NCBI RefSeq assembly: GCF_049532985.1
Contig: NZ_CP186693.1
Location: 558,001 to 622,000 of the forward strand
Reading direction: 5' to 3'
DNA length: 64,000 nt
Source of the DNA: Promicromonospora sp049532985
GTDB taxonomy: Bacteria > Actinomycetota > Actinomycetes > Actinomycetales > Cellulomonadaceae
Shown here: one piece after another, positions 18,075 through 26,585 of the stretch
How the letters are laid out: every line of letters starts with the position of its first letter
Numbering within the stretch: position 1 is the stretch's first letter
Position numbers and translations under genes: made by a program
Notes under the pieces: model-generated
Database searches by the model: none
What the model saw: the letters and a program-made list of their open reading frames with translations, nothing else
Told to the model about the DNA's origin: nothing

Positions 18075-18257
18075 CCCCGGCTGAGCGGGTGTGCAGGACC
18101 GGGCGGCCTGCGACCGACACCACAAGCAGGACACAGGAATCACAGCACCATGTCGCTGCCCGGCTTCGACGAGCAGCTTCGCGACGCCCTGGACGAGGCG
18201 ACCCGGTGTCGGTCCCGCGACCGTGCGCCAGTGCGCTCTACACGATGGAGGTCAACT

Positions 18258-19379
18258 GTGTCCGCAACTACCGGTCGTGCCCGGGTCGTGGTCGCGGGGC
18301 TTGGTGATACCGGCCTGATCGCCGCGGTGAACCTCGCTCGGTACGACCGCCAGATCGACGTGGTGGGGATCTCCACCACGTCCGCATGGCTCAGCGGACG
18401 GGACCTCGGTCTGCGGCTGGCTCGACCCGGCAGGTGGGCGGACCAGTACAACATCGCGTTCTCACGGTTCCGCGCTCTGGACCGGACCCGGGTGGTGCAC
18501 GGCACGCTCACCGGCCTTGACGAGGGAGCTCGAACGGTGACCGTGCGGTCGGCCGAGGGGGCCACGAACCGTGAGCCCTATGACGCGCTTCTGATCGCCA
18601 CTGGCGTGCGCAACGGAGCCTGGCGCCGCCCGGACCTGCAGAACCAAGCCGGCATCGAAGAGGGCCTGTCCCTGATGCACGCACGGGTCGCGGCGGCCGA
18701 GTCGATCGCTATCGTCGGTGGCGGCCCTGCCGCGATGGGCAGCGCCGCTCAGCTCGCCGAGGCGTTCCCGCACAAGCAGGTGTCCGTCTACTTCCCGGGC
18801 GACCGTGGATTGACGAGACATCACCCTCGCGTGTGGGACCTGGTGCGGTCTCGGCTTGAGGGGCTCGGCGTTCGCCTGCATCCCCATCACCGTGCGGAGG
18901 TTCCGTCCGACGCGTCGCTGTCATCGGGACCCGTACGTTTTGCCACCGGTCAGGCGCCGGCGGAGGCTGCTCTCGTCCTCTGGGCGATCGGCCGGGCCCG
19001 CCCCAACACGGAGTGGTTGCCCCGCACCTTCCTGGATGCCGAGGGCTTTGTGCGGGTCGAGGCGAACCTGAGCGTGCCGGGTCCGGACGGGATCTGGGCC
19101 GTGGGTGACGTGGCAGCCAGCGACCCGCTGCGCTCCACAGCGCGCAACAACGGTGCGCAACTGGTCGCCCGCAACATCGCGAGATCGCTCCGCGGGAGAG
19201 AGACTCGCACCTGGCGTTCTCCGTCTCATGCGTGGGGATCGGTGCTGGGCCCTCTCCGCGACGGGCTGCACGTCTTTCACGCTTCCGGCGGCGACATCCG
19301 CTACTCCCTCCAGGTTGATGACCTTCTCGAACGTCACGTCATCAGTCGTCTGATCTACCGCGGAGTCCGCGCGAAGTAG
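18258..19379 (+). CDS. NDH-2/AIF-like FAD-dependent pyridine nucleotide oxidoreductase
   Basis: 373 residues from GTG 18258, chosen because GGAGGT (18247-18252) lies 5 nt before it and because it places the first dinucleotide fold (VVVAGLGDTGLIAAVNLARY) at the N-terminus. An in-frame ATG at 18150 would add 36 residues of unlikely composition. Other motifs: LIATGVRNGAWR, second fold AIVGGGPAAMGSAAQLAE (NAD(P)H site) and the C-terminal FAD motif GIWAVGDVAAS. It belongs with type II NADH dehydrogenases or AIFM2-like proteins. Lacks an obvious C-terminal membrane helix. Confidence 0.82.
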   Translation: MSATTGRARVVVAGLGDTGLIAAVNLARYDRQIDVVGISTTSAWLSGRDLGLRLARPGRWADQYNIAFSRFRALDRTRVVHGTLTGLDEGARTVTVRSAEGATNREPYDALLIATGVRNGAWRRPDLQNQAGIEEGLSLMHARVAAAESIAIVGGGPAAMGSAAQLAEAFPHKQVSVYFPGDRGLTRHHPRVWDLVRSRLEGLGVRLHPHHRAEVPSDASLSSGPVRFATGQAPAEAALVLWAIGRARPNTEWLPRTFLDAEGFVRVEANLSVPGPDGIWAVGDVAASDPLRSTARNNGAQLVARNIARSLRGRETRTWRSPSHAWGSVLGPLRDGLHVFHASGGDIRYSLQVDDLLERHVISRLIYRGVRAK

Positions 19380-19575
19380 ATGTGCTTCCGATGGGGTCCA
19401 GGGTGGCGAAGGCGCGTGTCTGCCTCGCCCCGTCAGATCGGTCACCTTCTGCTCCTGACGCACGTCGACCACGAAAGTCGTGGGTGTCCGGACTCCACAT
19501 CTCGCTGATCAGCGGCGTCTTGAGGGGGGAGCACGTTCCGACCACCTCCCATTCCGACGACGCGAGGAGCAAGAA

Positions 19576-22500
19576 GTGCGTGGCAGAGCAAGAGCGTCCA
19601 TGACGATCGCGGTAGTGCTGAGCGCGACCACGGCCCTGGGAGGGTACGTCGCGGCGAACGCCGCATCACCCACCACGACATCGAGGGCTGACGGGTCGTC
19701 GTCAGCCCAGGGTTCCGAGGCCGCCTTGCCGGCCCGGACGGTCACCCTCCTGACGGGCGACCGGGTGGTGGTGTCCACGTCCACGGACGGGCGCCGTACG
19801 GCGACGGTGCTGCACGGACCGGGCCGGGAGCACATGGTCGTCCGGCAGCAGGCGGTGGGTGACGCGCTCTACGTCGTACCGGCCGATGTTGCTCCTCTGG
19901 TGCCGGAGGTCCTGGACCGCGACCTGTTCGACGTGGCGAAGCTCGCCGACATCCAGCACGACGACGGGCATCGGACCGACGTCCCGGTGATCCTGGCGAG
20001 TGCCGGCGGTCCGGCCGCGCCGGCGTCGTCGGCCAGGACGAGTGCCGGGGCCGAGCCGGACTGGGCGGCCCTGGGCGTCGAGCCGGAACACCGGCTGGAG
20101 TCCATCGGCGCGGTCTCTGCCCGCCTGGACGCGGACGGCGCGGGTGACCTCCTGGATGCCCTGCGCGCGACACACCCTGGCGGGGGTGCGGGCGTACGCG
20201 CGATGGCCCGCGCGGCCGCGGGCCGGGTCCCGGCCGCCGCCGAGAGGGCGGCAGGCCGCGTCGCGCACGTGTACCTGGACGAGCCTGTCGAGTCGTCGGA
20301 CGCGGACTCGATGCCGCAGATCGGCGCTCCGGCCGCCTGGGACGCCGGCCATACCGGGGAAGGGGTCACGGTCGCGGTGCTCGACTCGGGTGTCGACGTG
20401 ACGCATCCCGACCTCGACCAGTCGATCGTGGGCAGCCGTGACTTCACGGGGTCCGGTGGCGTGACCGACCACGACGGGCACGGAACTCATGTCGGATCGA
20501 TCGTGGCCGGCTCGGGGGAGGCGTCCGGTGGCGCGAACCAGGGCGTCGCGCCTGGCGCGGACCTGCTGTTCGGAAAGGTCACGGACGGCTACGACGACGA
20601 GGAGTCCACGGTGATCGCCGGGATGGAGTGGGCGGCAGCCCAGGGCGCCGACATCGTCAACATGAGCCTGAACTTCGGTGCCACCGACGGCACAGACCCG
20701 CTCGCCACCGCCGTGAACGAGCTGACCGCGCAGCACGACACCCTGTTCGTCGTCTCTGCAGGCAACCGGCGCACCAACGGGTCGATCGGGTCTCCCGGCA
20801 CCGCGGACGCCGCCCTCACCGTCGGCTCGGTGGACGACCACGACGTGCTGGCCGCGACCTCCAGCAAGGGGCCACGGGTGGGCGACGGTGCGATCAAGCC
20901 GGACGTGACCGCACCCGGCGTGGGTATCGTCGCCGCGCGGGCCGCGGGGACGAGCATGGGCACGGTCGTCAACGAGTGGTACACCGAAGTGGGCGGTACC
21001 TCGATGGCGGCCCCGCACGCGGCCGGGGCGGCCGCCGTGCTGAAGAGCGCGCATCCCGGGTGGGGCGCCGACGAGCTCAAGGCACGGCTGATGGGCTCGG
21101 CCCGGCCGGGACCGGCGGGCACGACGGTCTGGGACGAGGGCGCCGGCCGGGTCTGGATCCCTGGCGCGCTCGACCTCCCGGCCACCGCGCAGCCGGCCTC
21201 GCTGTCCTTCGGGGCGCTGGAGACCGGCCGTGACGGGGCAGCGACCAAGCCACTGACCTACGCCAACCCGTCCGACCAGGACCTCGAGCTTGCCCTCTCC
21301 ACGGACTTCCGCGGCCCGGACGGCGCGCCGGTGGACGGCGGAGTCACCCTCGGTACGGAGGTCCTGACCGTCCCGGCGGGTGGTACGGCCTCGGTGGACG
21401 TCACGCTCGACAACTCGGTCGGGCCGGTGGGCCGGTACTCCGGTGCGGTCACCGCGACCGTCGTCGGCGGGCCGTCCGCCGGCGCGACGGTGCGCACCGC
21501 GCTCGGTTACGAGAAGCTGCCCGAGCGGTTCGACCTGACGATCCGGACCGAGGGCCGGGACGGCGAGCCCATGGACGGCTGGTCCTCGCTCTCCCTGATG
21601 AACCTCGACGACCACACGCGGTACAGCGAGTCCTTCGATGTCTTCGACGGGGAGCTCACCGTGCGCGTCCCCGCCGGGACCTACGGCGTCGTCGGCGCGC
21701 TGAGCGAGGGCGACTACGACACGTGGCAGTTCGACGCCGTCACCGGTGTCGCGGACGCAGACGTCCGGGTCACCGACGACACCACCGTCACCCTCAGCGC
21801 CGAGGGCGCGATGCCGGTCTCGGTCAGCACGCCGAGGCCCGCGGAGGCGGTGCGGAGCGTGTTCAGCTACCTGATGCTGGACGAACATGGACGCACCAAC
21901 ATCTACCCGTACGACTACGGAGTGTCCGGTGAGACGGAGCTGTACCTCGCCGACTCGGGTGCCGCGACGGCCGGCGAGGTCCGGCTGATGAACCTCTTTG
22001 TGCTGCGGGAGCCCGTCGAGGCGGGACACGAGCCCACCTACACCTATGACCTCGCCTTCCAGCATCAGGTCGGCACGGACCTCGAGTTCGACGTGCGCCG
22101 CGACGAGCTGGCCACCGTCCGCACCGGCTACGGGCACGCCCCGCAGGGTGCGACGGCGTGGGTGTCCAGCTTCGCGGCGCTGCCCGGGTTCCCCGCCAGC
22201 TTCGGCCTCAGTGACACGGTGGCACCGGGCACGGCACGGACCGAGTACCTGCTCGCGGGTGACATCGAATGGACCAAGCGCGCGACGTTCGACGAGGAGA
22301 CGGAGGACGGCGACATCGTCGACCACGGCGCGTACGAGTCCGCACCGACGTCCTACGTGGCGGGCAGTCGGTACACGACCGTGTTCGGTGGTGCGGTCCA
22401 CTCCAGCAGCGCACAGGTCCGGGACAGCAGGGAGAACCTCCTGGTCACCCTCTCCGGCTGGACCGACGGCGACGACCACTGGAGCAGCCTCTGGGACGCG

Positions 22501-23052
22501 GACCACCGGGTGCGCCTGTGGCAGGACGGCGAGCTGGTCAGCGACACCCAGGGCGCACGGGTGGTCGTCCCCATGCCGCAGGAGCCGACGCCGTTGCGCC
22601 TCGAGTACTCGGGCACGCGCGACGACGGCTGGCCCACAGCCCCGCGGGTGACGGGCGTGTGGGAGTTCACCGCCGGCCCGGCCGGAGAGCTCGACTCCCT
22701 GTTGCCGCTGCTCGACGTCGACTACGCCGTCGCCGGGCTCGGCCTGGACGGGATCGCACCGCGGCGCACGACGATCACCATCGATGCGCGTGCGTCCGAC
22801 GGCGGAGCCGGCTCGGCGGCGACGTCGGCCCAGGTCCGATGGTCGTCCGACGACGGCGCGACCTGGCACCGTGCCGTGGCCAGGCCGAAGGGCGACGGTA
22901 CCTTCGTGCTGACCGTCGCGGCGCCGTCGGGAGCGGAGCAGATCTCGCTCGACGTCGAGGCGTCGAACCCGCAGGGCTCGGTCCACGAGACGACGATCGG
23001 GGCCTACCAGGTCGGACAACCTGCCGCGGGCCTGCGGGTGCCCGGCAGCTGA
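19576..23052 (+). CDS. Large secreted S8 subtilisin-like peptidase
   Basis: 1158 residues from GTG 19576 with GAGGAG at 19564-19569. Signal peptide about 1-30 (RGRARAS then a hydrophobic core, AANAA), a propeptide-like region (about 50-240, TVTLLTGDRVVVS opening), and an S8 catalytic domain with Asp270 (VAVLDSGVD), His302 (DGHGTHVGS) and Ser476 (GGTSMAAPH). The ~640 residues behind are beta-rich domains of the type found in actinobacterial subtilases. No membrane anchor or sorting signal at the end, so the enzyme is released. A paralogue with the same opening and the same catalytic layout lies at 35875-39618. Followed by a strong terminator. Confidence 0.93.
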   Translation: MRGRARASMTIAVVLSATTALGGYVAANAASPTTTSRADGSSSAQGSEAALPARTVTLLTGDRVVVSTSTDGRRTATVLHGPGREHMVVRQQAVGDALYVVPADVAPLVPEVLDRDLFDVAKLADIQHDDGHRTDVPVILASAGGPAAPASSARTSAGAEPDWAALGVEPEHRLESIGAVSARLDADGAGDLLDALRATHPGGGAGVRAMARAAAGRVPAAAERAAGRVAHVYLDEPVESSDADSMPQIGAPAAWDAGHTGEGVTVAVLDSGVDVTHPDLDQSIVGSRDFTGSGGVTDHDGHGTHVGSIVAGSGEASGGANQGVAPGADLLFGKVTDGYDDEESTVIAGMEWAAAQGADIVNMSLNFGATDGTDPLATAVNELTAQHDTLFVVSAGNRRTNGSIGSPGTADAALTVGSVDDHDVLAATSSKGPRVGDGAIKPDVTAPGVGIVAARAAGTSMGTVVNEWYTEVGGTSMAAPHAAGAAAVLKSAHPGWGADELKARLMGSARPGPAGTTVWDEGAGRVWIPGALDLPATAQPASLSFGALETGRDGAATKPLTYANPSDQDLELALSTDFRGPDGAPVDGGVTLGTEVLTVPAGGTASVDVTLDNSVGPVGRYSGAVTATVVGGPSAGATVRTALGYEKLPERFDLTIRTEGRDGEPMDGWSSLSLMNLDDHTRYSESFDVFDGELTVRVPAGTYGVVGALSEGDYDTWQFDAVTGVADADVRVTDDTTVTLSAEGAMPVSVSTPRPAEAVRSVFSYLMLDEHGRTNIYPYDYGVSGETELYLADSGAATAGEVRLMNLFVLREPVEAGHEPTYTYDLAFQHQVGTDLEFDVRRDELATVRTGYGHAPQGATAWVSSFAALPGFPASFGLSDTVAPGTARTEYLLAGDIEWTKRATFDEETEDGDIVDHGAYESAPTSYVAGSRYTTVFGGAVHSSSAQVRDSRENLLVTLSGWTDGDDHWSSLWDADHRVRLWQDGELVSDTQGARVVVPMPQEPTPLRLEYSGTRDDGWPTAPRVTGVWEFTAGPAGELDSLLPLLDVDYAVAGLGLDGIAPRRTTITIDARASDGGAGSAATSAQVRWSSDDGATWHRAVARPKGDGTFVLTVAAPSGAEQISLDVEASNPQGSVHETTIGAYQVGQPAAGLRVPGS

Positions 23053-23059
23053 CGCCACA

Positions 23060-23092
23060 CGCGGGAGCCCGGCGGACAGCCGGGCTCCCGCG
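23060..23092 (+). terminator. Terminator of the S8 peptidase gene
   Basis: Perfect 14-bp stem (23060-23073 with 23079-23092) around the loop GGACA, 7 nt after the stop codon, then CGTTGCTC. The same loop closes the terminator of the second S8 gene. Confidence 0.9.
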
Positions 23093-23663
23093 TTGCTCCG
23101 GACCGGGCCCAACGCAACCGTGCAGTCAGTGGACGTTTGACCATACGATCGTCTCCCCGATCAGTGCGGTGTTACGACGGGTCAGATCGTAGGGCTCCCA
23201 GCTGTGGCGCCTGTCGGCGAGGGACGGTCTCCGATGAGGGCCCGTGCGCTGTTGTGGCTCTCCGTCCGGAAGACGGAAGGCACGTTGGTCGCGTGGCACG
23301 AGCCGAAGCCATGATTGTCAGCAGGCTCTAGGTATACCGGGTCAAACGCTTGCTGGAGCATGGCTGAGGGGCGAGGCGTCAGAGATCGCACCCCACACTC
23401 TTGCCGGTGACTTCGTCCGTGCGTTGTCGATCTACCACGTACTGGATGCTGCAGATCCTGCGGTTCTGGGCACCATACGTGTCGGCCCCGCGTCGCTCCG
23501 CCGTTGCCGTGCCGTCGATGGGTGCTGAGGTACGAGAGCTCGCATTCGCAACCCTGCGCGTCGTCGGAGCGCTGCTGGCGCGTACAGCGGTTCAAGGCTC
23601 GTCACGCATCGCCGGCGGACCGAACCGGCCGGTGTGCGAAGTGAGCATGATCGGGGCACGTGG
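23093..23663. other. 571-nt stretch without a supported gene
   Basis: Several short frames on both strands, none with convincing composition or a ribosome site. One plus-strand frame contains LAGDFVRALSIYHVLDAADPAVLGTIRVG, possibly old coding sequence, not recognised. Confidence 0.4.
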
Positions 23664-24497
23664 TCAGGCGACCAGTTCCTCGGAGCGTTCCCAGAGACGG
23701 CGGGCGAGGTCGGTGTCGTGGGCAAGCTTGTTGAGGCGCCTTCCTGGGCGCCGCTTCACGTAGAACTCGCCTGACTTCCAGTCGGAGCCCGGGCGTCCCC
23801 CTGCGAGCCAGGCCAACTGGTCGGCGCCCCGGTCGGGTGTGCTCCACACCATGGCCCGGAGCAGGCGGTTGGTGGCCAGGAACTTCATGAGGCGGCTGGT
23901 GGTCTCGGAGCCGAAGTTCGTAGCCACGTTGCCCGGGTAGAACGCAGCGGCAGAGACGCCTTGGTCATGGAAGCGTCGGTGCAGCTCCTTGGTGAACAGG
24001 ACGTTCTCGAGTTTGGCCGTGCCGTACGCACGAAGCGGGTCGTAGTTGTTGTCCAGGTTGAGGTCGTCGATGTCGACCTCGCGCGCCATACCGCCATGCA
24101 GGGTCGTGGTCTGGATGACGCTGGCCCGAGAGTCGATCAGCTGGTCCATCAGCAGTTGAGTGAGCAGGAACGGGGCCAGGTGGTTGATCTGGAACGTCTT
24201 CTCGAACCCGTCCACGGTCTTCGCAGGGTCGCCGAACACACCACCGGCATTGTTGGCGAGGACGTCGATCCGGGGGTAGGCGCGGTTCAGGTCGGCAGCC
24301 AATCTCCGGACCTCCCCGAGGCGAGTGAAGTCGGCGACATGGGCGTCCGCGCCGATCTCCCTGGCGACGGCCTCGGTCTTGTGCGGCGAGCGTCCGACAA
24401 CCACGACCTCGTGACCGGCGCGGTGGAGCTGGCGGGCTGCTGCTGCCCCGAGGCCGTCACTCGCTCCCGTGATGACGATGGTCTTGCGCTCTTCCAT
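23664..24497 (-). CDS. Short-chain dehydrogenase/reductase
   Basis: 277 residues, ATG 24497 with GGAGAG before it. Classical SDR layout: cofactor motif TGASDGLGAAAARQL (residues 10-24), NNAGG (82-86) and YGTAK with Tyr158 and Lys162. The catalytic Ser position is taken by Thr (VIQTTTLHGG, 127-136), a variation seen in retinol-dehydrogenase-like SDRs. VVVVGRSPHK after the first fold suggests NADP(H). Divergent from a TetR gene with a palindromic operator between them, so it is probably induced by a small hydrophobic ligand. Confidence 0.9.
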   Translation of the reverse strand: MEERKTIVITGASDGLGAAAARQLHRAGHEVVVVGRSPHKTEAVAREIGADAHVADFTRLGEVRRLAADLNRAYPRIDVLANNAGGVFGDPAKTVDGFEKTFQINHLAPFLLTQLLMDQLIDSRASVIQTTTLHGGMAREVDIDDLNLDNNYDPLRAYGTAKLENVLFTKELHRRFHDQGVSAAAFYPGNVATNFGSETTSRLMKFLATNRLLRAMVWSTPDRGADQLAWLAGGRPGSDWKSGEFYVKRRPGRRLNKLAHDTDLARRLWERSEELVA

Positions 24498-24526
24498 GAC
24501 TCTCCATTCACAGTAGTTGCCGACAG

Positions 24527-24539
24527 TCTATGTCATAGA
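24527..24539. promoter_or_regulatory. TetR operator candidate between SDR and TetR genes
   Basis: TCTATGTCATAGA, a 13-bp palindrome, flanked on both sides by direct copies of GACAGTC (24522-24528 and 24541-24547). It lies centrally in the 87-nt divergent promoter region. Confidence 0.65.
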
Positions 24540-24584
24540 TGACAGTCGCTGTCGAGTATGGCGGGCGCTGTATCATCGGGTGGC

Positions 24585-25196
24585 ATGGAAGAGAAACCGC
24601 TCGGGCTGAGAGAGCGCACGCGGCAGATGGTGAAGGCAGAGATCACCGATGCTGCGAAGCGTCTCTTCGTCGAGCGCGGCTTCGAGGCGACCACGATCGA
24701 CGACATTGCCGCCGCTGTGGGGATGTCGCAGCGCAGTGTGTTCCGCTACTTTGCGAGCAAGGAGGAGATCATCCTCGGCAAGCTCGGCCTGGTCGTGGAC
24801 GATGCACTCGCGGTCTTGCGCGCGCGTCCTGCGGATGAGTCGCTGTGGACGTCCTTGCGTCACGTGGTTGACGCGCTCGTTTCCGTCTCGGCCACTGCCG
24901 GTGAGCGAGAGTTTGTCGAGCCGATCCAGCGACTCGTGTTCGAGAGTGAGCCTCTGCTCGCCGGATACGTGCAGAAGCTCCAGCGCGTCCAAGATGCAGT
25001 CGTCGATGTCGTGATGGAACGTGCACAGGGGCGCGGCGAGCCCTATGAGGTTGGCGATCCTGCGCCGCGGGCGCTGACGGCAGCGATGTTCGGATGCTTG
25101 GTCGCCGCGCAGTTCTCCTGGCTCGCTTCAGGAGCGGAAGGCACCTTGGGCGAAGCTGTCGATCGCGCGGTGGCGACCATCTCGCCAGCTGTCTGA
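24585..25196 (+). CDS. TetR-family regulator
   Basis: 203 residues from ATG 24585; an in-frame ATG at 24558 would add nine residues and overlap the likely promoter. HTH at about residues 13-58: EITDAAKRLFVERGFEATTIDDIAAAVGMSQRSVFRYFASKEEII. The C-terminal half contains PAPRALTAAMFGCLVAAQFSWLASG, typical of the TetR_C tetracycline-repressor-like helices. Likely represses itself and the divergent SDR gene through the palindrome at 24527-24539. Confidence 0.88.
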   Translation: MEEKPLGLRERTRQMVKAEITDAAKRLFVERGFEATTIDDIAAAVGMSQRSVFRYFASKEEIILGKLGLVVDDALAVLRARPADESLWTSLRHVVDALVSVSATAGEREFVEPIQRLVFESEPLLAGYVQKLQRVQDAVVDVVMERAQGRGEPYEVGDPAPRALTAAMFGCLVAAQFSWLASGAEGTLGEAVDRAVATISPAV

Positions 25197-25262
25197 GGCG
25201 GCAGTCTCGCGGCCCGATCGCGCAGTGCGCCACACCGCTCGCACCGCGTTGAGCTGTAGGTT

Positions 25263-25433
25263 CTCTCGGCGCACCTGGCGTTCGCGGACCTTTTGTCCGG
25301 GCTCGGCTCGACCGCGCTTCTGGTGGGCGGTATCGGCGTGGCCAACACCATGATCATCTCGGTGCTGGAACGGCGGCGCGAGATCAGCCTGCTCCGTGCG
25401 CTGGGCGGCGCGTTCGGCAGCCCGGCTCCGTGA
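25263..25433 (+). pseudogene. C-terminal fragment of an FtsX/MacB-type ABC permease
   Basis: In frame to a TGA at 25431-25433 this reads LSGLGSTALLVGGIGVANTM, then IISVLERRREISLLRALGG: the last transmembrane helix and the ERRREI-RALG signature of MacB/FtsX permeases. The usual remaining helix is missing, replaced by AFGSPAP and a stop, and nothing upstream continues the gene. A decayed fragment, showing that this gap once held an ABC exporter gene. Confidence 0.75.
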
Positions 25434-25516
25434 GTGCTCTGACTATTTACATCAAGTCACACGTTCGTAGTCTGAATGAAACCAAACGGTAAAAACTGGC
25501 ACCTCTACTGGTTGCC
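25434..25516 (+). promoter_or_regulatory. AT-rich promoter region of the Nit1C-type operon
   Basis: 83 nt of markedly lower GC than the surroundings (for example GACTATTTACATC and AAACCAAACGGTAAAAACTGG), directly before the radical SAM gene, which lacks a clear Shine-Dalgarno sequence. No exact GlnR or AmtR box could be confirmed by eye. Probable start of the nine-gene transcript. Confidence 0.5.
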
Positions 25517-26584
25517 ATGTCGCCCACCGATCAGCTCTCCACCCGAGTGAGCCTCGCGCTCCTCGGGGTGCGCAGCGACGCTCCGGTCCGCCGTGCCGGC
25601 GGTGCGGGGCCGAGCGACGACGGACACTTCGTCATCGGCGGTGCGGGTGCCGCGATCCCGCTCAACCCCGACAGCCCGTACGTCGTCACGCAGGGTCGCC
25701 TGACCCTGGACGGCGCGGACCTCGGGATGGACGTGGAACCCGTCACCCGCCCGCGATTCTATGACCTGGTCACCTCGGACGGGACCCCCTACGACAAGAT
25801 CGCCAAGCTGCACGGCAAGGACGTGCTGGCCACCACGGTGGTGCAGACGTGCGTGCGCTACGACGAGAGCGAGCGGTGCCGGTTCTGCTCCATCGAGTCC
25901 TCGCTGCGGTCGGGCACCACCATCGCCGTCAAGACGCCGGCCATGCTCGCCGAGGTGGCCCGCGCCGCCCACGAGCTGGACGGCGTCTCGCAGATGGTGA
26001 TGACCACCGGCACCTCCAACGGCTGGGACCGGGGCGCCAAGCACCTGGCCCGCTGCGTGCGCGCCGTCAAGAAGGCGGTGCCGGGGCTCCAGGTCCAGGT
26101 GCAGTGCGAGCCGCCGGCCGACCTGCGGGCGATCACCGACCTGTACGAGGCGGGCGCGCGGTCCATCGGCATCCACGTCGAGTCCATGGACGACGACGTG
26201 CGCCGCCGCTGGATGCCCGGCAAGGCGACCGTCTCGCTGGACGAGTACCGCGCCGCCTGGCGTGAGGCCGTGCGCGTGTTCGGCCGCAACCAGGTCTCCA
26301 CCTACCTGCTCGTCGGCCTCGGCGAGGACCCGGACGAGATGGTCGAGGCGGCCGGGGAGCTCATCGAGATGGGCGTCTACCCGTTCGTGGTCCCCTTTCG
26401 GCCCCTGGCCGGCACGCTCGCCACTGACGTCGACCACGTGCCCGCGCCGCACCGCGCCCTGGTCGCCGACATCACGCGCCGCGTCGGTGCCCTGCTGGGC
26501 GCCGCCGGGATGCGCGGCGCCGACCAGAAGGCCGGCTGCGCCGCCTGTGGCGCGTGCAGCGCCCTCTCGCAGGTCGGGGGCTGA
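25517..26584 (+). CDS. nitD: MSMEG_0568-family radical SAM protein (NitD of Nit1C)
   Basis: 355 residues. The SAM-cluster cysteines are Cys112, Cys121 and Cys124 (Cx8CxxC instead of the canonical Cx3CxxC), the arrangement of the MSMEG_0568 family. TTGTSNGWDRG and HVESMDDDVRRRWMPGKA lie along the barrel. The C-terminus carries Cys341, Cys344 and Cys347 (CxxCxxC), likely ligands of a second Fe-S cluster. First gene of the cluster; the stop is 1 nt before the next ATG. In Nit1C clusters this protein is always near the nitrilase; its reaction is unknown, but the biotin-synthase-like barrel suggests radical chemistry that makes or processes the nitrilase substrate. Confidence 0.9.
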   Translation: MSPTDQLSTRVSLALLGVRSDAPVRRAGGAGPSDDGHFVIGGAGAAIPLNPDSPYVVTQGRLTLDGADLGMDVEPVTRPRFYDLVTSDGTPYDKIAKLHGKDVLATTVVQTCVRYDESERCRFCSIESSLRSGTTIAVKTPAMLAEVARAAHELDGVSQMVMTTGTSNGWDRGAKHLARCVRAVKKAVPGLQVQVQCEPPADLRAITDLYEAGARSIGIHVESMDDDVRRRWMPGKATVSLDEYRAAWREAVRVFGRNQVSTYLLVGLGEDPDEMVEAAGELIEMGVYPFVVPFRPLAGTLATDVDHVPAPHRALVADITRRVGALLGAAGMRGADQKAGCAACGACSALSQVGG

Positions 26585-26585
26585 C

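Noticed and set aside
19702..23112. 1136-codon minus-strand frame
   Set aside because: Antisense shadow of the S8 peptidase; no start site, no domains, GC-driven composition.
25434..25516. GlnR binding site before the nit operon
   Set aside because: No pair of sequences with the GTnAC-n6-GAAAC pattern could be matched by eye; a profile scan would be decisive.
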